Source: Desulfobulbus propionicus
GTDB taxonomy: Bacteria; Desulfobacterota; Desulfobulbia; Desulfobulbales; Desulfobulbaceae
Direction: 5' to 3'
Assembly (NCBI GenBank): GCA_002748755.1
Contig: PDTD01000020.1
Location: 1-63,366, forward strand
Length of the DNA: 63,366 nt
In this document: positions 44,619 to 53,540 of the stretch, in pieces
Layout: every line of letters starts with the position of its first letter
Position numbering within the stretch: position 1 is the stretch's first letter
Made by a program: the position numbers and the translations under genes
Notes under the pieces: generated by a model
Told to the model about the DNA's origin: nothing
Databases searched by the model: none
Seen by the model: only the letters and a program-made list of their open reading frames with translations

Positions 44619-46439
44619 ATGGTGAGATCATTGACCGTAATTATTCTGGTGGTTCTGTTTCTGGGCTGGGGATGCTCACCTCAGACAGAGCGTGATCAAC
44701 AAGACAAAACACAATCCGTGACAGCAAGCCGGGAGGAATCGGAAGCGGTTGACAATGCCAAGGGTAAACCAGGTGTTGCGCAGGAAAAAGGTAGAAAGAG
44801 TGGCTCAGCTCAAGCCACATTTGTTCCTCCTTTGGAAGTCCAAGCAAAGGAGGATGGTCTGAAATCGTTGAGAAGCGTTGACCAAGATAAGGGATCAATA
44901 TCGCAGAGGCGGCTGGCTCCCTTTGGAGCGACATTCCCCATATCTAACTCTACTGTATCCTTGCCGCAGGCCCAATGGAACAGAGAATCGTACAATGCCA
45001 ACGAGGAGAGTGGTTTTATTACCACAGCCAATGATCCTCTTTCCACATTCAGCATAGATGTGGATACTGCAGGATATGCCAATGTGCGACGGATGATTAC
45101 CGATGGTATGCTCCCCCCTGTCGGTGCCGTACGCATTGAGGAAATGGTGAACTATTTTTCCTATGACTACCCACAGCCTGAGCAGGGCAAGGATATGCGC
45201 ATTAATGCTGAGGTCGGTCCCAGCCCGTATCATGATGGATATCGGCTGGTGCGCATCGGTTTGAATACCAAGGATTTGGATCCCCGGCAGATGCCGCCTT
45301 CCAATCTGGTCTTTTTGATTGATGTTTCCGGATCCATGCAGGCGGCCAACAAACTGCCGCTGCTGAAACAGTCGATGAAGCTGTTGGTGCAGCAGATGGG
45401 AGCCCGCGACCGTATTGCCATTGTTGTCTATGCCGGCAGTGACAGGGTTGTGTTGCAGCCTACAGCGGCAAATGAAAAAGGAAAAATTATGCAGGCCATA
45501 GATATGTTGCAGCCGGGTGGGTCCACGCATGCATCCAGCGGTATCCGCACGGCCTATGCCCTGGCCCGTCAGAGTTTTATGCCCACGGGCAACAATCGGG
45601 TGGTCCTCGCTTCCGATGGCGATTTCAACGTTGGAGTAACCAGCAGAGGTGAATTACAGAAGATGATTGAGGCCGAAGGTGCAAGCGGGGTATATCTCAC
45701 TGTGCTGGGGTTTGGCATGGGGAATTACCATGACGATACCATGGAGATCCTAGCTGATAAGGGCAATGGCAACTATGCCTATATTGATACCCTGCTGGAG
45801 GCCAAAAAAGTTATGGTCAAGGAAATGAGCGGCACCCTGTTTACCCTGGCCAATGATGTTAAAATTCAGGTGGAGTTTAACCCTGCCCAGGTGGGAGCGT
45901 ATCGACTTTTGGGGTATGAGAACCGCGCTTTGGCAGACGAAGACTTTCGTGATGACAGCAAGGATGCCGGAGAGATAGGTGTTGGCCACCGGGTGACCGC
46001 CCTCTATGAACTGATTCCTGCCGGGCATGCCTCTGTGCCATCTGTTGATCCGTTGAAATATCAGAGCACTCAGCCAAGAGCCGGGGAGGTCTCTGCTGAA
46101 TTGCTGACCGTGAAAGTACGGTACAAGCCCCTTGGGCAGAAGGTGTCCCAGGAAATGAGCCTTGCAGTATCCGCTATTCTGTCGGATACAAACAGTGCTG
46201 ATTTTCAGTTTGCCGCGGCAGTAGCGGGCTATGGCATGCTGCTAACCAAGAGCAAACATCTGGGGAGTTTTTCCTGGGAAAAATGTTTACAGATGGCCCG
46301 TTCGGGCCGGGGGCAGGACAGGGAAGGATATCGGGCGGAATTTTATCGGCTGGTGGAGACCAGTGAACTTCTGGTCCAGCAGCAACCGGTCTCTCAGCCC
46401 AGACCGTTTCCAATGTCCATGCCTCCGCAGTCGAAATAA
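44619..46439 (+). CDS. von Willebrand factor type A lipoprotein, YfbK-like
   Basis: A 606-residue protein. MVRSLTVIILVVLFLGWGCS is a lipoprotein-type signal ending at Cys20 (the residue at -3 is Gly, less usual). About 120 Ser/Gln-rich residues follow, then the YfbK-type N-terminal domain (FSIDVDTAGYANVRRMITDG). The vWA domain starts FLIDVSGSMQAANKLPLLKQ, with the metal-site DxSxS intact. The end has the DUF3520-type region (FQFAAAVAGYGMLLTKSKHL). AAGGAGGA precedes the ATG at 44619; a GTG at 44589 gives a longer frame without a signal. It is divergent from a sigma/anti-sigma pair, an arrangement seen in several bacteria. Function of the family is unknown. Confidence 0.88.
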   Translation: MVRSLTVIILVVLFLGWGCSPQTERDQQDKTQSVTASREESEAVDNAKGKPGVAQEKGRKSGSAQATFVPPLEVQAKEDGLKSLRSVDQDKGSISQRRLAPFGATFPISNSTVSLPQAQWNRESYNANEESGFITTANDPLSTFSIDVDTAGYANVRRMITDGMLPPVGAVRIEEMVNYFSYDYPQPEQGKDMRINAEVGPSPYHDGYRLVRIGLNTKDLDPRQMPPSNLVFLIDVSGSMQAANKLPLLKQSMKLLVQQMGARDRIAIVVYAGSDRVVLQPTAANEKGKIMQAIDMLQPGGSTHASSGIRTAYALARQSFMPTGNNRVVLASDGDFNVGVTSRGELQKMIEAEGASGVYLTVLGFGMGNYHDDTMEILADKGNGNYAYIDTLLEAKKVMVKEMSGTLFTLANDVKIQVEFNPAQVGAYRLLGYENRALADEDFRDDSKDAGEIGVGHRVTALYELIPAGHASVPSVDPLKYQSTQPRAGEVSAELLTVKVRYKPLGQKVSQEMSLAVSAILSDTNSADFQFAAAVAGYGMLLTKSKHLGSFSWEKCLQMARSGRGQDREGYRAEFYRLVETSELLVQQQPVSQPRPFPMSMPPQSK

Positions 46440-46449
46440 ACCGGATAGG

Positions 46450-46472
46450 AGGGTGGTTGTATCCACCCTGCG
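46450..46472 (+). terminator. Hairpin after the vWA lipoprotein gene
   Basis: GAGGGTGG / CCACCCTG with a TTGTAT loop, eleven bases after the stop. No U-run follows, so its function as a terminator is uncertain. Confidence 0.35.
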
Positions 46473-46612
46473 TAGTCGCCATTGAGCCTCTTTTGTTTTT
46501 TAATCAGACCTTCGGCAGAGGTTTTATCTGACCCGATTGTGCAATTTATCCTGCTTGCGCAGGATGTCCGTGAGCCTGGATAAAGGCAGCCGTATCCATT
46601 TGGACATCGAAC

Positions 46613-47923
46613 TCAACTTCTTTTGTCGAGACAAAGCAGCACAATCAAGCCATAGACCCCTGTCAAGGCAACAAGGAGGAATGCAATTTTGGGGGGGCTT
46701 TTCCTGTATCGCAGCTGGTGCCAGAAAAAGAGACATAAAAGGCTGACGCCAATCCCCCAGAGGGAGAGCGCCCCACCCAATGTGCAGGTAACCTTGACAT
46801 GGGTCTGCCCATCCGTATTGTTTAGTCTGAGACAAAAGGGAAAAAGAGCTGCGTGTATGGAATCAGCAAGTGTTTTTTTTGCTCTGGACATCTGATGCCG
46901 ATACTGGGTAACAGGTGTCCAATCACGCTGCATGGTCACGCCATGTACAGTCAGTTCATCAGAGTAGACAGCGGTTGTATACAAGGGATTCATGACCAGC
47001 TTGATATCCATGGTTGCAGCGTCGTAGCCCTGAAGAGGCAGCGGAATCAACCCGTAGTTGTCATAGCGTATGAGATGGAGCACGCCTGTCCCACTGAGAA
47101 GGAGTCCATAGAATGCTTTGCTGTTTTTCTCCGATACTTTGATGTGTCTGGTTTTTAGCCTCGGATCTATTGGGGTTTTTACAACTTTAGGCATTCCCTT
47201 GATCCGTTTGAGATGGAAAATGTGATAGCTCTTATCAACCATAAAGACCCCTTCGTCAAAGGGCTTGAGGATGGAGAATTTTCCATGAACGGAACGAGCA
47301 GGGAACTGGAAACCTTCTGCCTTCAGGGCGTTGGTGAAAAGCGTACTCAATGTGTCATCCACCCTGTTCGTACGGGCGTTGACAAATTCCATTCGCTCTG
47401 CGGTCATTCTGAATCGGTCTTCAGGGAAAGACAGACGTACCTGGCCGGGATTGGACTCCAGCAGAGGGTATAAAGGTTCTGTGAGCTTGCTCCCGTTGAC
47501 CTCAGCTTGTTTCAATTCCCAAACCTGGCGATGCTTTTTTATGGTCTCCTTATCAAAGGTCTGGTTATCAATTGTTATTGGAAGCAAACCCCACAACTCC
47601 ATGTTCTTGTAATAGATAAACGGCAGCCGTTTTTCAAACTCAACCCGTGTGTACCAGCTGCCATTTTGATCCCTGTACGCATATTCTGGGCTGTGGTCAG
47701 TCGCTTTTGCATAGGACTCAGCGGGAATGGTTCCGACTATTTTTTCTCTATAGATAAACCTCTTGGTCACGGGACTGAAAAGGAGATGGGTTTTTCCCGT
47801 CTGCTGCATATAGAGCTTTTCATACAGCATGGGCAGGTATACAGCCATAGCACCAATGGCAAGAACCACCATTGTGACGGTGGCAACTAGGTGGATGGAG
47901 AAGTGCTCTCTGGAGTGCTTCAT
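46613..47923 (-). CDS. DUF4857-type membrane-anchored protein of an ABC system
   Basis: A 436-residue protein. It has an N-terminal membrane span (HLVATVTMVVLAIGAMAVYL), a large extracytoplasmic domain of about 300 residues, and two C-terminal spans (LGGALSLWGIGVSLLCLFFW and IAFLLVALTGVYGLIVLLCL). This layout and its place behind an ABC permease fit the DUF4857 family. The start at 47923 is chosen because it lies in an ATGA overlap with the permease stop and has AAGG seven bases upstream; the frame extends 54 residues further up but that part copies the permease coding region. It is probably the substrate-side component of the transporter. Function unknown. Confidence 0.7.
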   Translation of the reverse strand: MKHSREHFSIHLVATVTMVVLAIGAMAVYLPMLYEKLYMQQTGKTHLLFSPVTKRFIYREKIVGTIPAESYAKATDHSPEYAYRDQNGSWYTRVEFEKRLPFIYYKNMELWGLLPITIDNQTFDKETIKKHRQVWELKQAEVNGSKLTEPLYPLLESNPGQVRLSFPEDRFRMTAERMEFVNARTNRVDDTLSTLFTNALKAEGFQFPARSVHGKFSILKPFDEGVFMVDKSYHIFHLKRIKGMPKVVKTPIDPRLKTRHIKVSEKNSKAFYGLLLSGTGVLHLIRYDNYGLIPLPLQGYDAATMDIKLVMNPLYTTAVYSDELTVHGVTMQRDWTPVTQYRHQMSRAKKTLADSIHAALFPFCLRLNNTDGQTHVKVTCTLGGALSLWGIGVSLLCLFFWHQLRYRKSPPKIAFLLVALTGVYGLIVLLCLDKRS

Positions 47924-48597
47924 TCGGATACCTTCCTGAAGCGAAAATGATAGGCGGGAAGCAATACTGAGAAAAACATCAGCAACAGCGGGATCAGCAG
48001 GATCAGGAGGAGGTTGTTGTACCCTCCTGGTCCGGCAGGAAAGAGAAACAATCCGGTGACACCGGCGGTTATACCGACAGTGCATAATCGCAGTTTGTTC
48101 CCGGGTTCAAGCAGTGCAGCAGAGCCCCCTAGGTAGGCAGTACAACCGGCATAGACCCAGGGGGTAGCAGTGCCCAGGGTCATGAGGCCTACTTCAGGCG
48201 GGAAATAAAGGGTTGTGATCAGCACCAGGGCTAGGAGATTGGGAAGAACAATAGCACTGGTGGCAAGGAGGCCAATAAGAATATGGGCCATAATCAGCCG
48301 GTGGGGGGAAACGGGCAGGTGGAGGGTAAGCCTGAGACGTTCGTCTCGCATTTCTGGAAAGAATTGCGCACAGGCAAGCAGTACCCCTACCACGGTGGGA
48401 ATATACTTAAACACCTCATAATGATGTATCTGACCAAGGTGCATGACCTGGTACCAGACCATTTCTGGCCTGTAGACTATAAACAAATGCCTAATATCAA
48501 TAAAAATATAGCCGGTGATACAACAATGGAGCACGAAGAGCGTCAACCAGGGTGTACGAATCTTGCAGTACTCTTTTAAGAGTATGGATTTGATCAT
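47920..48597 (-). CDS. ABC-2-type permease, small
   Basis: A 225-residue membrane protein with six hydrophobic spans, starting MIKSILLKEYCKIRTPWLTL. The coupling-helix-like stretch FFPEMRDERLRLTLHLPVSP is typical of ABC-2 permeases of this group (EMRxxRLxLTLHLP). It starts two bases after the ATPase stop and overlaps the DUF4857 gene by four bases, so the three are translationally coupled. It should form the membrane channel of an exporter with the ATPase. The substrate is unknown. Confidence 0.8.
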   Translation of the reverse strand: MIKSILLKEYCKIRTPWLTLFVLHCCITGYIFIDIRHLFIVYRPEMVWYQVMHLGQIHHYEVFKYIPTVVGVLLACAQFFPEMRDERLRLTLHLPVSPHRLIMAHILIGLLATSAIVLPNLLALVLITTLYFPPEVGLMTLGTATPWVYAGCTAYLGGSAALLEPGNKLRLCTVGITAGVTGLFLFPAGPGGYNNLLLILLIPLLLMFFSVLLPAYHFRFRKVSE

Positions 48598-48599
48598 CT

Positions 48600-50504
48600 T
48601 CAGTACCTCCCTGTATAGCCGATAAACGCATCTTCGAGGTTCATGGGAACCTGCTCAAGTGCAGACGAATCAAATCCCTGGGCTGCCAGCTCAGCAGCCA
48701 CAAGATTTAGGGAAGAAAAGGAAAAGCACTGATAATGATCTGGATGTGTTTCAATGTTTTTAATGCAGCCAGCAGCTAGGGGGTGTTCATCTTTCCTGAG
48801 CTTCTTGTGGCTCTGGATTGGGAGGTGAAAGCATTTGAACGTCTTTATGAATGTTTGTAAGGAGGTGCACAGAAGTTTGCCGCCCCGCTCTAAAAAGATC
48901 ACCTCGTCCACAAATCGCTCCATATCCTGGATGACGTGTGAGGTCAAAAAAACTGTTTTGTTTCCGTTTCGCAGGTATTCCTGCATATAGTCCAGAAACA
49001 GGCGGCGATAGCCGGCATCAAGGCCCATGGAATAATCATCCAGTATTAGGAGCTCCGCTTGCTGGGCCATGAGTAACCCCAGGACAACCTGGGATCGCTG
49101 GCCACAGGACATGGAGCCGACCTTTCGGGTATAGGGGAGGCCCAGAAGTTCGATAAGTTGGTAGTAATACTCCCTGTTCCAGTTGGGATAAAAGGGTGCG
49201 TAAAAGTGCTCAAGCTGCTCGATAGTCATGAATTTGTCATAAGTGAGATGCCCTTCAAAGAGCAGGCCGATCCGGCTTCTGGTCTGGGGAGAAATTTTGT
49301 GGGAATCTTCACCAAAAACTTTGCAGTATCCAGATGAGGGACGCAGGAACCCCATAAGGATCTTGATTAATGTGGTCTTGCCCACGCCGTTTTTTCCCAG
49401 GAGGCCGACCACCTTCCCTGGCGAAACCGTGAAATTAAGATCCTCATAAATGACCTGTTTCCCATAGGTGTGGGCTAACTGCTGTACCTGGATGACAGAA
49501 TCCATATCTTCCTGTTCTTTTCCGTATGATACTGTTTTATGGAGATGATGACTGTTGGTGGCGAATTGCTCTTCCTTCCCTGTTTGAGTTTTTTGTTGAA
49601 AGTTGATGTTTCTTTTCAACAGGGGAAATTTGGCTCGTTTGACGGCTGATCGTCTGAAGAGTTCGCGGTAGGTGTCTTCATCCAGGTCCAGCCATTGTTC
49701 CCTGCTCATCTGGGTGAGTTCTGGGTGGGGTTTAAAATCCTCGGTACTGTTTGGCTTGGCGCGAGCGTTCCAGGGGCAGACATCCTGGCAGATGTCGCAC
49801 CCGAATATCCACCCCTGGAATGCGCCTCGGAGCTCTTCGGGAAGAGTTCCCCTGTTTTCAATGGTATGGTATGATATACATTTATTGCTGTCGAGCAGGC
49901 GAGGTCCAACCAAAGCATTGGTGGGGCAGGCTTGAAGGCATTTGCTGCACCTGCCGCAAGCATCACGGACCGGGGTGTCATATTCCAAATCGAGGTTGCA
50001 GACAATAAGGCCGATAAAGGTGAAGGAACCATGTTCTTTGTTGATCAGCAGATTATTTTTGCCAATCCATCCTAAACCGGCTTTGACCGCCAGCGCCCGT
50101 TCGAAAAGCGGGGCTGTATCGACAAAACTTCGTGAAACCAGGGTGCTGTTTTTATCTTGAATACACTTTTCCAGTTGTCGGAGTTTGTCTTTGAGCACAT
50201 GGTGGTAATCTTTTCCATAGGCATATTTGGCGATACGGTAACCAGCTTTGAGCTGTTTGGAAGGATAGTAGTTGGTGAGGGTACAGATGACAGAACGGGC
50301 ACCTTCCAGTATGGTTTGCGGGTTTTCCCGTAATTCGGCATAATTGGCCATATACCTCATGTTGCCGTGGAAACCGTCTTGCAACCATTTTTTAAGACGT
50401 TTTGAGTCTTCCTGCAGAGGCTCGGCTCGGGCTATGCCGCAGGCAGCAAAGCCAAGATGCACAGCCTGATTTTTGATATAATCCGTAAGTTCTTTTTTAT
50501 CCAT
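48600..50504 (-). CDS. queG: QueG epoxyqueuosine reductase in one frame with an ABC ATPase
   Basis: One open frame of 634 codons. Residues 1-333 are QueG, the B12- and Fe-S-dependent reductase making queuosine in tRNA: GLGWIGKNNLLINKEHGS, CGRCSKCLQACPTNAL and CDICQDVCPWN hold the active site and two 4Fe-4S clusters. Its usual C-terminal HEAT-like part is missing after VKRAKFPLLKRN. Residues 334-634 are an ABC ATPase: Walker A GKNGVGKTT, signature SMSCGQRSQV, Walker B LLILDDYSMGLD with Asp where Glu is usual. An internal ATG at 49505 with AGGAAG before it could start the ATPase alone. The permease follows two bases after the stop. Either a real fusion or two genes after loss of a stop codon. 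Confidence 0.8.
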   Translation of the reverse strand: MDKKELTDYIKNQAVHLGFAACGIARAEPLQEDSKRLKKWLQDGFHGNMRYMANYAELRENPQTILEGARSVICTLTNYYPSKQLKAGYRIAKYAYGKDYHHVLKDKLRQLEKCIQDKNSTLVSRSFVDTAPLFERALAVKAGLGWIGKNNLLINKEHGSFTFIGLIVCNLDLEYDTPVRDACGRCSKCLQACPTNALVGPRLLDSNKCISYHTIENRGTLPEELRGAFQGWIFGCDICQDVCPWNARAKPNSTEDFKPHPELTQMSREQWLDLDEDTYRELFRRSAVKRAKFPLLKRNINFQQKTQTGKEEQFATNSHHLHKTVSYGKEQEDMDSVIQVQQLAHTYGKQVIYEDLNFTVSPGKVVGLLGKNGVGKTTLIKILMGFLRPSSGYCKVFGEDSHKISPQTRSRIGLLFEGHLTYDKFMTIEQLEHFYAPFYPNWNREYYYQLIELLGLPYTRKVGSMSCGQRSQVVLGLLMAQQAELLILDDYSMGLDAGYRRLFLDYMQEYLRNGNKTVFLTSHVIQDMERFVDEVIFLERGGKLLCTSLQTFIKTFKCFHLPIQSHKKLRKDEHPLAAGCIKNIETHPDHYQCFSFSSLNLVAAELAAQGFDSSALEQVPMNLEDAFIGYTGRY

Positions 50505-50626
50505 TCAAGGTGTTGGATTGTTCGTACAGGGTGGCGGCTTCCGCTTAGCCCAGATTTTGGTTGCTGGATGCACTGGCAGAGGCATGCACCATTACCCTGG
50601 TCAACTCCTACGGATGCGGTCGGAAA

Positions 50627-51478
50627 TCAGTAGTACCTGGCGAGGTCCAAGGTTCGCTGCAAGCGATCCAGAAAACCCTGGTTGACTTCGGGGTAATGGG
50701 CCAGCCCCTTGAACGTAGACTGTCCGTTCACCGTTATCTTCGGGCATTCTACATGCAATCCCAAGGCGCGGAGAGTTGTACTCCAGCTGTCTTCCTCTCC
50801 CATGAGGTCTTCTTCCGCGTGGAGACCGGCGTAATACATGAGAGGGATGATTTTCACTTTAGAGTAGATGGTGTGCCACCTTTCCCGCTCAATTTTTGCC
50901 AGCAGGGCCTCATGGTCCGGGACGCCTTCTACTGTAGCGGTAAGGACGTTGGGGTACATGGTGGTAAGCAGGCTGTCGATTCCCAGGTATATGGTGTTAA
51001 CCGGATCTGCGGCCAAGGGGGTTCCGTGCAATGCCAACAGGTTGAAGCCCTCCTCTGGTCCAAGAAATTCTGGTTCGATTAACGCAATGAGTTCTTTGAT
51101 GAAATCCCAGCGATGGAGCAGGGTTTCACTGAAAAACAGGTTCATGCCCGGAAAGAATTCACAGGTCTCCGCCAACTGGGTATACTCTGTCCCTGGAAAA
51201 AGGAGCAGAGGCTGAATGACGGCCTTGCGGTAGCCATCAGACTCAACCTGGGCAAGGGTCTGCTGCAGGCTGGGTAACTGCAACTTCTTTCGAATAATCT
51301 CAGAGGTGTAGGCCCAGTATGTGGCATGAGAGGAAAACCGTTTTTCCAGCTCTTGTTGAAAGACCTCAAGCACGCTTTTGTTGCGTTTGGTACTACCAAA
51401 GGCAGCAATAACTATGGCGGGCTTTTCCTGTAATTTGGGCTGCCGCATCTTACGCCCTATATATCCTCGTTTATGCAT
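50627..51478 (-). CDS. cbiK: Sirohydrochlorin cobaltochelatase, CbiK type
   Basis: A 283-residue chelatase of the anaerobic cobalamin pathway; it inserts Co(II) into sirohydrochlorin (and may insert Fe for sirohaem). The start after the leader is PAIVIAAFGSTKRNKSVLEV, and metal-binding histidines are likely in LLALHGTPLAADP and MYYAGLHAEEDLMG; the GEEDSW stretch is typical of CbiK. The start MHKRGYIGRK at 51478 is chosen for AGGAA eight bases upstream; a frame to 51523 and a Met at 51448 are alternatives. No cleavable signal is seen. Together with cobQ-cobD-cbiB it shows the organism makes its own cobalamin, which QueG needs. Confidence 0.88.
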   Translation of the reverse strand: MHKRGYIGRKMRQPKLQEKPAIVIAAFGSTKRNKSVLEVFQQELEKRFSSHATYWAYTSEIIRKKLQLPSLQQTLAQVESDGYRKAVIQPLLLFPGTEYTQLAETCEFFPGMNLFFSETLLHRWDFIKELIALIEPEFLGPEEGFNLLALHGTPLAADPVNTIYLGIDSLLTTMYPNVLTATVEGVPDHEALLAKIERERWHTIYSKVKIIPLMYYAGLHAEEDLMGEEDSWSTTLRALGLHVECPKITVNGQSTFKGLAHYPEVNQGFLDRLQRTLDLARYY

Positions 51479-52529
51479 GTTGGCTTTCCTGTTGTTTCCA
51501 CTCAGCAGGGCAAGCGGAAACAAAGCTGTTTATGTATTGGTTTGAAACCGGATTTCTTAAAAAAAGCTTGCACGGATCACGGTGCAGGGCGTGTATCTGC
51601 AAGCGTCCTGCAAGAAAGAGCCTGCGGACAAGCCTTGTGACCTCAAGAGGACTGTTCTGCTTGTGGATAAACATCAGTCACTCTTTGGGTCGTACAACAT
51701 GGAACCCTGAATGCCAAGAGGATGCAAACAGGTTGCCTCATCAAGCAGGAAAGGCAGGAGAAATGCTATGTGCACTCTGTTTGCTTACCCGGATACAGGG
51801 TATTTGTCAATTTCTTCCAGGAGGAACACATCTGAAAATGGTGAGGGCAAGACCATCAGAGCGGCCATGATGGGGCATGTCTGGTAACCGTGTACCTGAT
51901 TGAGGGATGAGGCATTGATGCGGTCGTTCTCTTTTCCTGAAGCGCAACAGGGGTAAAGACGTCATTTACCTTGCATGACCTGTTGCCTTGCTTATTCTGG
52001 TGCACCAACATAGGCCATAAGATGCGGCTCTTTTGTGGGGCCGCCAATGGCGGCAGGTATGATTCCCGCAGGAGATGAACCCGAAGACCCTTGCTCGCTC
52101 AGGGTATATCCATCTGCTTGGGCAGTGGCCAGGTTTGTAGGCATCAGCAGCCAGAGTCATGGGGGGAGCCGTGGACTGGTCAGCGTATTGTCGGATTATG
52201 CTCACTTGAATATCCCATGAGCATTGGGTCTTGTTTGAGAAAAAAACACACAAAATAATACATTGATGAGCTGCTCCGTGAGCAGGCTCAAACTCCGGGA
52301 AAATGTTCCCCACCGCCATGAGAAATGTGAGCTGGCCCGGAAAACTGCGCTTGCCACAATCTGGAACACAGTGCGCAGGTATTCAAAGGGCGTAAGAAAC
52401 CGTCATGATGCTATCCCCATGAGTACCTGCAATATAAGATAGAGGGTCAGAGCTTTCTTTGACTTTTGTTGCATTGTTCCGCAATCTGTTGGTTCCGTCA
52501 AAGAGAGCCCGACCCTTTTGGTGGCAGAA
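51479..52529. other. Longest gene-free stretch (about 1 kb)
   Basis: No frame here has a recognisable family signature or a good ribosome site with coding-like composition. A stretch at 52240-52345 has weak similarity to the ends of the dispersed repeat (CATGAGAAATGTGAGC). It also carries the upstream region of cbiK on the minus strand; a cobalamin riboswitch was not recognised. Confidence 0.45.
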
Positions 52530-53540
52530 TTATTGGATATCGCCGTTCTTATCCGACTCAAGGGCCTGTTTTCCTCCCTGAGCCTGTTCCATGGCCTCCA
52601 TGGAAGTCTCTTCCGGTTGGGGAGCAGGGGTGGGAGCATAGTGTTCAGGCGTTTTGCCAGCCAGTTGTTCAAGCTGCCAGGTCGGCACCTTGAACAGGTT
52701 CTTGTGTCCTGTCACCTGTAGTGTGTAGTCACCCTCCTGTTCAGGCTTGAACAGAGTGTAGACCTGTTCAGAATCCTTGCCATACTGTACAGAGAATTCC
52801 AGCGCCGGGGTTGCCAAGCCTTCTTTTTGAGCCTCATCCGGGGCAAGGATACCTTCGATGCTGATGGTGTTGAGGGTGTTGAGCAGGGCATTGACCTCTT
52901 CCTGCAGGGCGGGGGTTTGAGCGCCCTCTTGCTCAATCAGCCAGGCGTTCTCTTTTTTGAGCAGGGAGAACTCCTTAAAGTCGATGCGATGCACCGTGTT
53001 CTTGTCTATTTGAACAAGAGTTTTGTCCAGCCAGTCTTCCGGGGTACTCCCAAAGTCGAGGGTGCTCAGATTCACGGTAATGACTTCCCGGCTGTTTTCC
53101 GTTCTGGCATGGCTTTTTCGTAAGCCGGCGGCAGAGCCTAGGTAAAAGCCTGCCACCTTCTGTCCCTCACTGTGCAATGCTACATGACGTTCAAAGTCGT
53201 CATCAGCCACGTGGAAACGTTGCAGACCAGATTCGCTGGTGGCGACAGCCAGACCCTGCCGGGCGTCAGTGATGTTTTTGAGTATCTTAGCAACCTGATT
53301 TCCGTTGGCGTCTGCATTGAAATAATCAGGGAGAATCCACTTCCCTCCCTCTCGGATTAGGCGTACCGTATTGCCTTCTCTGCCGACCACGATGAACTGA
53401 TCAAGGTCATACGTATCCACGGACACAAAAGGAGCATCTGGTGTAAAGGCTGCGTATTGGGCTGCTTTCATTCGCAGGTTGATGGTAAACCCTATCTGGG
53501 CAATCAGTAACACAATGGCAGGAAGTATTATTTTGTTCAT
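52530..53540 (-). CDS. DUF4340 domain protein of a Gld-like ABC operon
   Basis: A 336-residue protein. It has an N-terminal membrane span (IILPAIVLLIAQIGFTINLR), then repeated beta-rich DUF4340 units: RLIREGGKWILPDYFNADAN, HRIDFKEFSLLKKENAWLIE and QEEVNALLNTLNTISIEGIL. The C-terminus is Pro/Glu-rich. DUF4340 proteins commonly follow GldG-type genes and lie outside the cytoplasmic membrane. It overlaps the upstream gene by four bases (ATGA), showing translational coupling. Function unknown; likely a partner of the extracytoplasmic GldG-like domain. Confidence 0.85.
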   Translation of the reverse strand: MNKIILPAIVLLIAQIGFTINLRMKAAQYAAFTPDAPFVSVDTYDLDQFIVVGREGNTVRLIREGGKWILPDYFNADANGNQVAKILKNITDARQGLAVATSESGLQRFHVADDDFERHVALHSEGQKVAGFYLGSAAGLRKSHARTENSREVITVNLSTLDFGSTPEDWLDKTLVQIDKNTVHRIDFKEFSLLKKENAWLIEQEGAQTPALQEEVNALLNTLNTISIEGILAPDEAQKEGLATPALEFSVQYGKDSEQVYTLFKPEQEGDYTLQVTGHKNLFKVPTWQLEQLAGKTPEHYAPTPAPQPEETSMEAMEQAQGGKQALESDKNGDIQ

